DNA of 64,000 nt from Vitis vinifera (Eukaryota; Streptophyta; Magnoliopsida; Vitales; Vitaceae). The position numbers were made by a program, and so were the translations under genes. The stretch is taken from positions 385,001-449,000 of the forward strand of contig NC_081818.1 of NCBI RefSeq assembly GCF_030704535.1, in the 5' to 3' direction. This document shows positions 21,345 through 34,722 of this stretch, piece by piece; the stretch's first letter is position 1, and each line of letters begins with the position of its first letter. Under the pieces are notes generated by a model that ran no database searches, had not been told where the DNA came from, and was given only the letters and a program-made list of their open reading frames with translations.

Positions 21345-21690
21345 CTTTTCAGACTTTCCCATCAAAAGAAAAAGATGGTTCCAAAGCATAATCCCTTTAT
21401 TCTGAGATTTTGGTGTTGGTTTCCTTCTCCTTGTTTTGAGGCAGAAAAAGATTAGGATTACCTTTGTCTTCTGGGGTTGAAAGGGACAATCATGAGGTAA
21501 TTGATTGGTTTAAACGTGGCAGGGGAGGCATGTGGAGCCATCCCAACTTCTTGACACAGACAACTGATCTCTCCAAATCTTGATTCATCATTTTCTTAGA
21601 TCCTTACATCACTTAACTTGCTGCAGATTCCCTTTCAAAAGGGCTGCTCAACTTTGGAGCAGTTGGTAATATATGAATCTTCCAGAATTT
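21345..21690. repeat. Duplicated fragment of the G-patch gene intron
   Basis: This is collinear with 7530-7900 in intron 3 of the G-patch gene but diverged. No G-patch exon is found next to it, so only an intron piece survives, or only that piece was duplicated. It precedes proteinase copy 2 much as the original precedes copy 1. Confidence 0.75.
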
Positions 21691-22073
21691 TGTGAAAGAT
21701 TCCAAAGCCTGCAGAACTTAAGCCGAAAATTGAAACAGATTTTTTTTTTTCTTTTTTCTGGTCCTGTTTTGACAAGCCTGGTCAATTTTGAATGTGATTT
21801 CAGAATGTCTATTTAGAATCGACCTTGTTTAAGGCCAGCTTCGACCTGCAATGTAGTTTATATGTATTAAGTTGGATTGAGAAGAGGAATGGTTCCCTAT
21901 GTGAAGTTAAAACATTGAATGACCTGTATTTTCTCGCAAATATATGAACATTACATTTATGCAACCTATGACAACTGGGATCACAATCTGCGTAATAAAT
22001 GCCCTATAAGCTTTACTCAGAAGCAACAGATGATCAGTAAATAAATGTAAGGAGACTGTTGGAGATTGGAGAG

Positions 22074-25050
<2,977 letters not shown>

Positions 25051-25312
25051 TCATCCATGACCCAGAAGACTATCAAACCCATATCTAAAAATGAAGCCAT
25101 ACAGAATATAGAACGCAACCAAGTCAGAAGGAGAAGCTAGATTCTGAATTAAACAAACAACACAGGTGATAAATCCCACTGAACCCACCAAATATATGCA
25201 TTCAAAAGAGGGAAAAGAACACCAGAAGAAAAGACTCATGCATGCGTTAATATAAAGTGGCAAGTGCTGACCTTGATTGGAGCAGGAGTTAAAAAAAAAT
25301 AGAGTTGAGGGT

Positions 25313-25326
25313 GAGATATTTAAGTA
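25313..25326 (-). promoter_or_regulatory. Probable TATA element of proteinase copy 2
   Basis: The minus strand reads TACTTAAATATCTC, about 40 bases upstream of the donor of the 5' UTR exon (donor at 25271). It is equivalent to the element in copy 1. Confidence 0.4.
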
Positions 25327-26298
25327 AAGGAGAGGCCGTGAGCTTAATGAATATAATAGGAACACAGCTGGGACTTTGTAGGCTTACATACTAGTGATAA
25401 TGGTGGAAGTTCTTGAGGTTGGTAGTGGAAACTGCCTAGAAATTTCCATGAGAAAAATTGGATTATACACAAGCAAGGAAAGGAAAGTACGTGTGATGTT
25501 GAGATTTGAGTCCGTACCAACACTCCCATCTTAAAAGAGACGTTTTCAATCTCCCATCATTACAAATCTAGAATGCAAAGAAAGTAGAAAGTTAAAAGCT
25601 GAAGTTATCATTCTACAGGCTGATCAGGACAACAGTAAAAGACATCACCTTGAAGTGTTTTTCCGTTCGCTCTCTTCTTCATTTTCTGGACCCTTTTGGC
25701 CTAACATTTTGATTCTTCCTAGAACTCCTTTTTGACTATTAACAGGGAGGAATGGGCCAAGAAAAGTTTGGTCATCGAGGATAATTCCCACAGGGACAAC
25801 CCCTCTATATATCTTCTCTCACCAATGATTGCACCCCTGCATTCACAGAGAGAAATCACAATCACACTCACAAAAACCCTGTTAAATACTTGGAAACCCT
25901 TTTGCCCAAACGCCTGCCAGGTATGTCTGAACGATGAATCCCCCTCTGCATCTTTGTATTTAGTGTCTGTCCCAGGGTTCGCCTTCTAAACGTTCGAGAA
26001 AATGTTGGAGTCAGAAAGATGTTTCATAAAAGCCGAAACTTAGATTTTGTTTTCAGCATTAGCATTGTTACTAAAATACTTAGATATTGAAGATAAATGG
26101 GTCATCTCTTATTATCTGCCGTGAGTGCGATTATTTTTTATATTAAATAGAATAATGCGTTATTAAAAGCATAGTCAAAGAAGTTAGATGTATATTGATT
26201 GCATTGATCAATTGCTAGTGTAGTGTTCTTCAATTTGGCTTGTATGCATTTTTCCCTATTGGCAACCTGCTACTTTGTAAGTACTAGCTGGCTAAAAG

Positions 26299-26456
26299 AT
26301 GAAGCCATGGTGGATGGGTTTTGCAAAGAAAGCTTTGAATTGTATCGGTGAGGTGTTAAATGGCTTGGAGGATGAAAAGCTTCTGAATTCTGATGCAAAA
26401 TCCTGTTCTAGATTAACAGGAGGATTGAGATTCTGGCTTCTTTGCAGATTGCAGTA
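26299..26456 (+). pseudogene. First exon of the second small-gene copy (broken)
   Basis: Homologous to 18240-18446. The main frame opens with ATGGCTTGG but meets a stop after eight codons (AGCTTCTGA). A 15-20 base deletion removes the FGFSDG-coding part and another removes most of KQTAGLFTVGG. The downstream residues (NSDAKSCSRL, RFWLLCRLQYG) are now in the frame of the old upstream ORF, which begins MKPWWMGFAKKALN. The donor GTATGT is retained. Its second exon lies 11 kb away at 37460, and the acceptor there is lost, so I call the copy a pseudogene. Confidence 0.75.
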
Positions 26457-26799
26457 TGGTATGTTCTACTTCATTATTTTTCTAGAAATCAAAATCAAAT
26501 GAGCTTTTACCCTTTTGTTCCACACGAAATTTCTATTCTCGTCGAACTCATCTTAGGACACCTTTGTTATCATTCAACAGATGTGCTATACCCCAACCAA
26601 ACTCCCCAGCTAATAATGTCTTTCGCCCGATCAGCATGCAAGGGCATACCTTGGGTCTAAAAGGACAGGATCCTCTCCGCGTCCGAATCTTGAATCTTTT
26701 TAACACTCACAACTATGGTAGCCATATTGGGTCGTCTAAGGTGATGAAATACTAAAGCCATGTTCTTGAAAAAGTTTCAGACGAAGGATAACAGTCATT

Positions 26800-27166
26800 G
26801 GATTGTTCATGTAGATTTGCTTTGTGTTTGGTCATGCATAACCTTTTGTGAACCCACATTTTATTTTATTTTTACCATGTCTCGACTTAATAATGAGACT
26901 TACTTTTTATTGTGAAAAATTAATTTTTTTAAAAGTTGGAATCATCCCTTATTTTTATTTATTTTTAATGAGAAAAATAAAAAGTAAAACCTTGAAAATG
27001 ACTCATTATTTGGAAAAGCATATTCTTAAAAACTCAAGTCTAAGTCTAGAGTTTATATTAATTTTCGGGAAGGTATCATAACAAAGCACTAGGTTTTTAC
27101 TAATTAAATTGAGGTAATTATAACAATTGATTGGTATACTAGTGGATACCAAGAACATATGACGTT
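26800..27166. other. AT-rich intron remnant of the split pseudogene
   Basis: No gene seen. This is the left part of what was the intron of the second small-gene copy before the transposon insertions. Confidence 0.4.
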
Positions 27167-27774
27167 TGTTTTGAAACCAAATCAGACTAGCCAATTCAAC
27201 CAATAAAATGGTTGTTCCGATCTAATCCGATGAAATGAGTTTGTTCAAGGCTAGACCACCAACTAACCGCCTAAACCGGCGAGTCGGATAAATCGACCAG
27301 TTTCATAAGAGTCGATCAACCCATATTTGACCCAAAACTTTAGTGGGTCATTCAAGTTACAAGCCCAACCTTTTTCTATTCCAGGCCCATCATCTTAATT
27401 TCACTATATGTAGATGTGCAAGATATTTATACTGAACTTTTGACTTGTAGTTTTCCGATGTGAGATGCATTTCGCTTGTAATAAAAGGGAAATTTGCAAT
27501 TTGCATGATGGAAACTTGAACATGGGCTTATGGAAACAAGTTTAGAGCCAACTAAGCTACACAACCATTTTAACATTTAATTTGCTAAATCTATTATACT
27601 TCTTATAAATATTTATCATATCAAACATTTAAATAAATATAAATATTTATATCAATGTTTATTTTTGTAATAATTATCAATAATAAGTATGAAGTTAATA
27701 TAATAATTTTTAAAATAACAAAATACATAAATATGTAATTAAATTAAATGTTGTAATTTTTTTATCTTAAATAT

Positions 27775-28375
27775 TGTTATATTTATATAAATATATATAT
27801 ATATATATATATTGTTGGTTAAAAATAAAGTGTAAGAAGAGTTACACTTTTAATGTGTGAATTAAACACATGATTAAGTTTTGAAATGTTACAAAACTTG
27901 AAAGGTTGAGGAAGACAATGAGTCTTCTCATCTTTGTAACTTTATAAACTTAAGAAGTTAAGTGTAAGAGAGTTACACATTTGAGATTAAATCATGTTTA
28001 ATGTGCGAATTAAACATATGATTTAATTTTTGAATGTTACAAAGATGAAGAGATTGAGGAAGACAATGGGTTTTTCTCATCCTTGTAACCTTTTTTCAAT
28101 CCTAAGAGTGCTTTATATGACTTTTCTTCTTTTTGAAATCTTATGCAGAAAAGTGAAAAGGCTTGATCAATCCCAAGACTATTTCCATTAGTTCCCTAAA
28201 GATTTCTAGAAGTGGGAGGAAATAGAGTCTTTGGACAAAGTTCCAAGAACTTGTTTGAGCCTTTCTTGTGTTCTTCTTCTTCTTGTTTTTATTTTGTATC
28301 TTTGAGAGTTTTATTGTATCAAAGTGAGTGTGTGAGAGTGTTTCTTTTCTCCATTGTATCCAAATTTTCTCATCA
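27775..28375 (+). repeat. 5' LTR of the Copia element
   Basis: TG...CA termini. It includes a TA microsatellite near its start and inverted AGTGTAAGAAGAGTTACACTT words that could form a hairpin in the transcript. It is nearly identical to the 3' LTR. Confidence 0.93.
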
Positions 28376-28419
28376 ATCAAAGACTCTATTCTTCAATGGA
28401 ATGAGAGACTATCAAGATT

Positions 28420-29118
28420 ATGAACCAAGACCTTGTGAGGTTGGATCGTTTTGATGGTTCCAACTTCACTAGGTGGCAAGACAATGTGAGATTCCTTCTC
28501 ACAGCACTTAAGATTTCCTACATCCTTGATGCTACCTTGGCACCGTTACCGGAACCAAAGGAAAATGACACACCTCAAGTGGTGGCGGCAAGGAAGAAGA
28601 GGGAGGAGGATGAGCTCATATGTAGGGGTCATATTTTGAACGCCTTATTCGATAGGCTATATGATCTCTACACCAACACCTATTCCGCGAGGGAGATTTG
28701 GGAGGCTCTTGAAAACAAGTACAAAGCCGAGGAAGAAGGTACCAAAAAGTTTCTTATTTCTCAATACATAGATTTCAAATTTTTTGATGAAAAGCCTCTC
28801 TTACCACAAATTCATGAGTTGCAAGTAATTGTGAATAAGTTGAAAGTTCTCAAAATTGAACTTCCGAAGGCCTTCCAAGTTGGTGCTATTGTGGCTAAAT
28901 TACCATCAAGTTGGAAAGGTTACCGGAAGAGGATTCTCCACAAGAGTGAAGATTACTCCTTGGAAGAGATTCAAAAACATCTTTGCATTGAGGAAGAATC
29001 GAGATCAAGAGACAAAATGGTGGAAGAGTCCAATGGTGGGACTAACAAAGCCAATGCGGTTTCAAAGGCCAATCATCCTAGAGGTAAAAATAACAAAGGA
29101 ATTCTAGAAATTATATGA
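28420..29118 (+). CDS. Copia Gag (frame broken before the zinc knuckle)
   Basis: The 232-codon frame begins MNQDLVRLDRFDGSNFTRWQ, the usual start of Copia Gag in the UBN2 family. It continues with LYDLYTNTYSAREIWEALE and a positively charged tail. In a typical element the zinc knuckle follows in the same frame; here the frame ends at 29118 and the knuckle lies in an overlapping frame, so one indel near 29095 separates them. The protein would form virus-like particles; this copy is probably defective. Confidence 0.85.
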   Translation: MNQDLVRLDRFDGSNFTRWQDNVRFLLTALKISYILDATLAPLPEPKENDTPQVVAARKKREEDELICRGHILNALFDRLYDLYTNTYSAREIWEALENKYKAEEEGTKKFLISQYIDFKFFDEKPLLPQIHELQVIVNKLKVLKIELPKAFQVGAIVAKLPSSWKGYRKRILHKSEDYSLEEIQKHLCIEEESRSRDKMVEESNGGTNKANAVSKANHPRGKNNKGILEII

Positions 29119-30707
29119 GCCCTAAGAAAAATCAAGAGCAATTTAAGGGCAAGAAAGGTCCTTATTTTGTTTGTGGAAAACCCGGGCATTATGCTAGGGA
29201 GTGTAGGTACCGAAAGGACCAAAAAGGGGTTGTGGTGAATGCAATTGATGAGGAGATCATTGCAACACTAAGCGATGTGTGCGTTGTCCAAGGAAATGTG
29301 CAAGGATGGTGGTATGAGACTTGTGCCACAGTTCATGTTACCTATGACAAATCTCTTTTCAAGACCTTTGAAGATGCAAAGGGAGATCAAGAGGTTCAAA
29401 TGGGCAATGAAGGAAGATCCAAGGTGCTTGGCAAGGGCACTATTGAAGTTGTTTTTACCTCTGGCAAAAGGGTTACCCTTATAAATGTATTGTATGTCCT
29501 CGATATGAATAAAAATTTGGTTAGTGGAGATTTGCTTGGCAAACCGAGTATCAAAGCAGTGTTTGAATCCGGTAAGCTAATTTTAACCAAATCAGGGAAC
29601 TTTGTGGGAAAGGGGTATTCTTGTGATGGGATGATCAAACTTAGTACCAATGACAATATCAATAAAATGGCGTCTACTTCCGCTTATATGTATGATTCAA
29701 ATTCTTTATTTTTGTGGCATAATAGGCTTGCACATGTTCGTTTAAGCACTATTAAAATGATTGTGAAATGTGGTTTGATTGCTTGTGATACCAAGAAATT
29801 TGAAAAATGTGAAATATGTGTTAAATCAAAGATGATTAAAAAGCCTTTTCATAGTGTTGAGAGATCATCTAATTTACTTGATTTAATACATAGTGATCTT
29901 TGTGAACTTAATGGCATGTTAACAAGAGGTGGAAATAGGTATTTTCTTACATTCATAGATGATTGTTCTAGATTTACCTATGTGTTTTTGTTGAAAAACA
30001 AAAATGAAACTTTCAATGCCTTTAAAGTTTACAAAACCGAAGTTGAAAATCAACTAGGAAAAAATATTAAGGTGCTTAGAAGTGATAGAGGTGGTGAATA
30101 TTTCTCTAGTGAATTCAATTCTTTTTGTGAAGAATATGGCATAATACATGAGTGCACCGCACCCTATACACCTCAACACAATGGCATAGCGGAGAGAAAG
30201 AATAGAACATTCTTGGAAATGGTGAATGTTATGTTATTGCATGCTAAATTGAATTTCAATTTGTGGGGTGAAGCTTTGTTGACTGCTTGCCATATTTTGA
30301 ATAGAATTCCTATGAAAAAAAATGAGATATCTCCATATGAGTTATGGAAAGGAAGGAAGCCTAATATAGGTTACTTCAAAGTGTGGGGGTGTCTTGCTTA
30401 TTGCAAGAAAACGGATCCAAATAAAACAAAATTGGGTCCAAGAGCCATTAAGTGTGCATTTGTAGGCTATGCCTCAAATAGCAAAGCTAATAGGCTATTA
30501 GACTTGGAGTCTAATGTGATAATTGAATCAAGAAAGGTAGAGTTCTTTGAGAATTTGTTGAGTGATAGCAATTCTCAAGTACCTACTAGTGTTGGAGAGT
30601 CTCTAGAGGAGACACCTTCAAAGGTTGTTGAGCAACCCATTGTGCCTCGGAAAAGCCAAAGAGCTAGAAAAGAGAAAGTGTTGGGATCGGATGAGATTGA
30701 CTCTTAA
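29115..30707 (+). CDS. Copia knuckle, protease and integrase part of Pol
   Basis: 530 codons. The zinc knuckle reads YFVCGKPGHYARECRYRK; the first Cys of the CX2CX4HX4C motif is Tyr (TAT, one base from TGT). The protease region has WYETCATVHV, where the catalytic Asp is expected at the Glu. Integrase follows: the HHCC finger (HNRLAHV ... CEICVKSK), then the DDE core with HSDLCEL, RSDRGGEY and HNGIAERKNRT, and a Copia GKNF-type 'GYFKVWGCLAYCKK' region. The frame stops at 30707, after which about 100 bases separate it from the reverse transcriptase frame. The Tyr and Glu changes suggest a non-autonomous copy. Confidence 0.85.
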   Translation: MSPKKNQEQFKGKKGPYFVCGKPGHYARECRYRKDQKGVVVNAIDEEIIATLSDVCVVQGNVQGWWYETCATVHVTYDKSLFKTFEDAKGDQEVQMGNEGRSKVLGKGTIEVVFTSGKRVTLINVLYVLDMNKNLVSGDLLGKPSIKAVFESGKLILTKSGNFVGKGYSCDGMIKLSTNDNINKMASTSAYMYDSNSLFLWHNRLAHVRLSTIKMIVKCGLIACDTKKFEKCEICVKSKMIKKPFHSVERSSNLLDLIHSDLCELNGMLTRGGNRYFLTFIDDCSRFTYVFLLKNKNETFNAFKVYKTEVENQLGKNIKVLRSDRGGEYFSSEFNSFCEEYGIIHECTAPYTPQHNGIAERKNRTFLEMVNVMLLHAKLNFNLWGEALLTACHILNRIPMKKNEISPYELWKGRKPNIGYFKVWGCLAYCKKTDPNKTKLGPRAIKCAFVGYASNSKANRLLDLESNVIIESRKVEFFENLLSDSNSQVPTSVGESLEETPSKVVEQPIVPRKSQRARKEKVLGSDEIDS

Positions 30708-30809
30708 AGAATTTCCTTTTACTTAGTAGAAGGAAATAGAGAAGATATTATAAGAAAAATTCCTATAGTACTTCAAATAGAGGAGGATCCCAAAACATAC
30801 AAAGAAGCT

Positions 30810-32327
30810 ATGGCTTCTAGAGATGTTGCTTTTTGGAAAGAGGCTATTAATGATGAAATGGATTCAATTATGTCCAACCAAACATGGGAATTGGTAGACC
30901 TTCCACCAGGATCTAAACCAATAGGGTGCAAGTGGGTATTTCGAAGGAAATATCACACCAATGGCATGATTCAAACCTTTAAGGCTAGATTAGTAGCTAA
31001 GGGGTTTAAACAAAGAGAATGTATTGATTATTTTGATACCTATGCGCCGGTGGCTAGAACAACATCGATTAGGATATTGTTTGCTTTGGCATCAATTCAT
31101 AATCTATTTGTTCATCAAATGGATGTCAAAACGGCATTCTTGAATAGGGATCTCAATGAGGAGGTCTACATGGAACAACCAGAAGGTTTTGTTCTACTGG
31201 GGAATGAAAACAAATTGTGTAAGCTTGTCAAATCATTATATGGTTTAAAACAAGCTCCCAAACAATGGCACGAAAAATTGGATCATGATATTCTTTCGGA
31301 TGGATTTAGACACAACAATGTGGACAAATGCTTATATTCTAAAACTTGTGATGACTATATGGTCATAATGTGTCTATATGTGGATGACATGTTAATCTTG
31401 AGTGATGACATGAAAGGAATAATAGAAATGAAAAAGTTTCTATCCTCAACCTTCAAGATGAAAGATCTTGGAGAAGTTGATACTATATTGAGTATCAAAG
31501 TGAAAAGAAATAGTGAGGGTTATGCTTTGAACCAAACCCACTATATTGAGAAAGTAGTTAGCAAATTTAGTCATCTCAAGATTAAAGATGCTAATACTCC
31601 ATTTGATTCAAGTATAAAACTTGAAAAAAATGATGGTAGATCGATGGCTCAACTTGAGTATGCAAGTGCAATTGGAAGTCTTATGTATGCTGCTCAATGT
31701 ACTAGGGCTGACATTTCATTTGTAGTTAGTAAACTAAGTAGGTTTATTAGCAATCCAAGTGTGGAACATTGGAAAGCTATTGGTAGAGTTCTTGGTTACC
31801 TAAAGAATACCAAAGAACTAAGCCTCCAATATTCAAAGTTTCCTACTATAATTGAAGGGTATTCAGATGCAAGCTGGATATCGAGTGTGGAAGATAATTT
31901 ATCTACCACAGGTTGGGTGTTTACACTTGGTGGTGGGGCTGTCTCTTGGGGATCCAAGAAACAGACTTGTATATCACACTCAACCATGGAGGCAGAGTTT
32001 ATAACTCTAGCTGCAACTGGAAAAGAAGCTGAGTGGCTTAGGGATCTCATGATGGACATCCCTTTTACTGCAAATAATGTGTCAACAGTGTCGATACATT
32101 GTGACAGTCAAGCCACTCTAGCTCGTGCGTACAGTGGAGTGTACAATGGGAAGTCTAGACATATAAGCATTAGACATGAGTATGTAAGACAATTGATTCA
32201 AAATGGAATCATCTCAATCTCATTTGTGAGGTCAAGTGGAAACTTGGAGGATCCTTTTACTAAACCTCTTACAAGAGATTTAGTAAGGATAACATCTAGA
32301 GGGATGAGACTAAAACTCCTTAAATAA
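30810..32327 (+). CDS. Copia reverse transcriptase and RNase H part of Pol
   Basis: 505 codons. Reverse transcriptase shows [41 protein letters not shown] and the catalytic YVDDM. RNase H has [25 protein letters not shown] and [12 protein letters not shown]. The usual first residues of the domain lie upstream of the first ATG (in the sequence around 30750-30809), so the true protein was read through from integrase and the start shown is only the first Met. No internal stop is present. Confidence 0.9.
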   Translation: MASRDVAFWKEAINDEMDSIMSNQTWELVDLPPGSKPIGCKWVFRRKYHTNGMIQTFKARLVAKGFKQRECIDYFDTYAPVARTTSIRILFALASIHNLFVHQMDVKTAFLNRDLNEEVYMEQPEGFVLLGNENKLCKLVKSLYGLKQAPKQWHEKLDHDILSDGFRHNNVDKCLYSKTCDDYMVIMCLYVDDMLILSDDMKGIIEMKKFLSSTFKMKDLGEVDTILSIKVKRNSEGYALNQTHYIEKVVSKFSHLKIKDANTPFDSSIKLEKNDGRSMAQLEYASAIGSLMYAAQCTRADISFVVSKLSRFISNPSVEHWKAIGRVLGYLKNTKELSLQYSKFPTIIEGYSDASWISSVEDNLSTTGWVFTLGGGAVSWGSKKQTCISHSTMEAEFITLAATGKEAEWLRDLMMDIPFTANNVSTVSIHCDSQATLARAYSGVYNGKSRHISIRHEYVRQLIQNGIISISFVRSSGNLEDPFTKPLTRDLVRITSRGMRLKLLK

Positions 32328-32883
32328 AACTCACCAATGATGGTAACCCAACTTAAGACTACGAAATGACTAGTCTTAAGTTCAATGGGTAAAAACAAGT
32401 CATTGATAAGTGGGTTGTGGCAGCATTAGAACATGTGAGTTCCATCTGTGATGATTAATGCTGGTTGTTACCGTTGGAGGGTTAAGCTTAAAGTTTTTAA
32501 TGAAATTTAGTCTATGTGTGACAAGCATCTTAAAGGTAACAAGGATGCTGGAAGAATTTCACCTATGTGAACTTAGGGGTGGTGCCGCCTCTCATGAGAG
32601 TTGGAGTTTCTTTCAAGAAAGTTCATGAATGGATTGAGCACATGACCATAAAAGTGCTAAGCAAGAAAATAATGGGCACTCGTGTGGTTAGTGGAAGTGT
32701 GTGTGTTGTTACCGGTTTCGTTACAAGAAATAACTGGTTCAATGCTACAAGCAACCTGGGATTTCAACGGAGCTTTGTGACAATTACACTAAGGTAAAAT
32801 TCAAATCGAAATATATTTTATTTTATGCATTTTCACTGTTAAACTTATAAGGGTTGATGTTTATTTTTAACCAAGTGGGGGAT

Positions 32884-32892
32884 TGTTATATT

Positions 32893-32942
<50 letters not shown>

Positions 32943-33545
32943 GTTAAAAATAAAGTGTAAGAAGAGTTACACTTTTGAAAATAACTTTTGAAAAATAAAG
33001 TGTAAGAAGGGTTACACTTTTAATGTGTGAATTAAACATATGATTAAGTTTTGAAATGTTACAAAACTTGAAAGGTTGAGGAAGACAATGAGTCTTCTCA
33101 TCTTTGTAACTTTATAAACTTAAGAGGTTAAGTGTAAGAGAGTTACACATTTGAGATTAAATCATGTTTAATGTGTGAATTAAACATATGATTTAATTTT
33201 TGAATGTTACAAAGATGAAGAAATTGAGGAAGACAATGGGTTTTTCTCATCCTTGTAACCTTTTTTCAACCCTAAGAGTGTTTTATATGACTTTTCTTCT
33301 TTTTGAAATCTTATGCAGAAAAGTGAAAAGGCTTGATCAATCCCAAGACTATTTCCATTAGTTCCCTAAAGATTTCTAGAGGTGGGAGGAAATATAGTCT
33401 TTGGACAAAGTTCCAAGAACTTGTTTGAGCCTTTTTTGTGTTCTTCTTCTTCTTGTTTTTATTTTGTATCTTTGAGAGTTTTATTGTATCAAAGTGAGTG
33501 TGTGAGAGTGTTTTTTTTCTCCATTGTATCCAAATTTTCTCATCA
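32884..33545 (+). repeat. 3' LTR of the Copia element
   Basis: Same termini as the 5' LTR. It is about 60 bp longer because of a longer TA run and a duplicated AAAGTGTAAGAAG.GTTACACTTTT word (32951 and 32997). It is directly followed by the AATAT target duplication. Confidence 0.93.
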
Positions 33546-34401
33546 AATATATCTTCGTATTTAAATATTATACATATTCTATTTTATAAAGTTTAATATA
33601 TTAACATATTTATATTTATCTTTATCATTTAGTTTTACATATTAAATATAAAAAATGAAATATTATTAAAATTTTTAATTATATATATTTAAAATTCTTA
33701 TACTTATTTTTAATTTTAATAAAATATAAATTATATATTTATAACATCATTAATTCAACCATTGGTCCGACCAGTGAATCATGAACCGATAACTTTTCTG
33801 GTTCAATATTCGGTCCAATTTTGAAAACATCGATAACAAATAAGAACATAATAATAGAATACTCACGCATATCAAATGAAATAAAATAAAATAAGAAATA
33901 AAAGTATGTACCTTAAAAACAAGTCTAGTGTTTTCATAAAATAATAAAAGTTAATTCAACAATTAACAACAATATAAACAATCTAGTTAAAAATCCCACA
34001 TCATACATAACATGAATTAACTCTAATAAAAAATCAAAACTAATAACAATACATAGGCCATAATGAATTTAGCATACATAAATTCACAAAGCATACTTAA
34101 TAAGACATATAAAGAATGATAATGATGTAAAGAGATATATACCTAAAATGTGCGACATGCCCTCAATATAGATCAAAATTAAAAGAAATCACTATTATGC
34201 ATAAGAAAAAAATAATTATTTAAAATGAACAAAATACTCAATAGGGCAAAAATGAAATATTCATTAAAAAAAATATGAATAAAATATTCAGAGATGGTAT
34301 CTAATCAAAATAAACATTAGACATCATCCTTCAGAATATTCAACAACATAATAGAATAGGGGAGCATACAAGATCAATCCGAAAAAAAAAAATGTAAATA
34401 T

Positions 34402-34722
34402 AGAATTTCATCATGAAAAATAAAAAATGAACACGATGTCCTATGTATCTAGATTACAACCCAAATGGCCAAAACATTAAACTATGTATCAATCAATACT
34501 AGATTAATTCATATTAGGAACACTTTACAGAATAATCAATATTGGTCAAAACAGATACGTTTACAAAATAAATCCTAAAAGAATATCTAAAGATAGGAAT
34601 TGCATCATGAAAAAAAATGGACAACATCTACCATGTGTCTAGGATATAACCCAAAAGGTCAATCATTAAATTATGTACAAGTTAATAACAGATTTAATCA
34701 CAAATACATTAGTAAAACATGA
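34402..34722. repeat. Two tandem copies of a ~194-bp unit
   Basis: GAATTTCATCATGAAAAA at 34402 and GAATTGCATCATGAAAAA at 34596 start matching stretches. Both continue through 'TATGTATCTAGATTACAACCC' versus 'CATGTGTCTAGGATATAACCC' and 'CATTAAACTATGTA' versus 'CATTAAATTATGTA'. Divergence is high. Confidence 0.6.

Larger units (their letters stand above)
27775..33545 (+). mobile_element. Ty1/Copia LTR retrotransposon, nearly complete
   Basis: Two LTRs (27775-28375 and 32884-33545) start TGTTATAT and end TCATCA. They enclose gag, zinc knuckle, protease, integrase, reverse transcriptase and RNase H in Copia order. The element is flanked on both sides by AATAT (27770-27774 and 33546-33550), a perfect 5-bp target duplication. 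A polypurine tract (AAGTGGGGGAT) abuts the 3' LTR. I could not see a standard initiator-Met tRNA primer site after the 5' LTR. The LTRs differ by about ten substitutions by eye, plus a TA-length change and a 45-bp duplication, so insertion is fairly recent. The coding region is broken in two places. Confidence 0.95.
27167..33829. mobile_element. Old terminal-inverted-repeat element, interrupted by Copia
   Basis: The left end reads TGTTTTGAAACCAAATCAGA followed by a degenerate 'ccaattcaacca' stretch. The right end, read on the opposite strand, is TGTTTTCAAAATTGGACCGA followed by 'gaacc' motifs. These imperfect inverted ends and the repeated ccgg/aacc words match a widespread class of non-autonomous plant DNA elements. 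Without the 5.77-kb Copia insertion the element would be about 0.9 kb. I see no transposase frame, and the target duplication is not clear. Confidence 0.5.

Noticed and set aside
27775-28375. Initiator-Met tRNA primer binding site after the 5' LTR
   Set aside because: The sequence following the LTR (ATCAAAGACTCTATTC) does not read TGGTATCAGAGC; I could not match another tRNA by eye.
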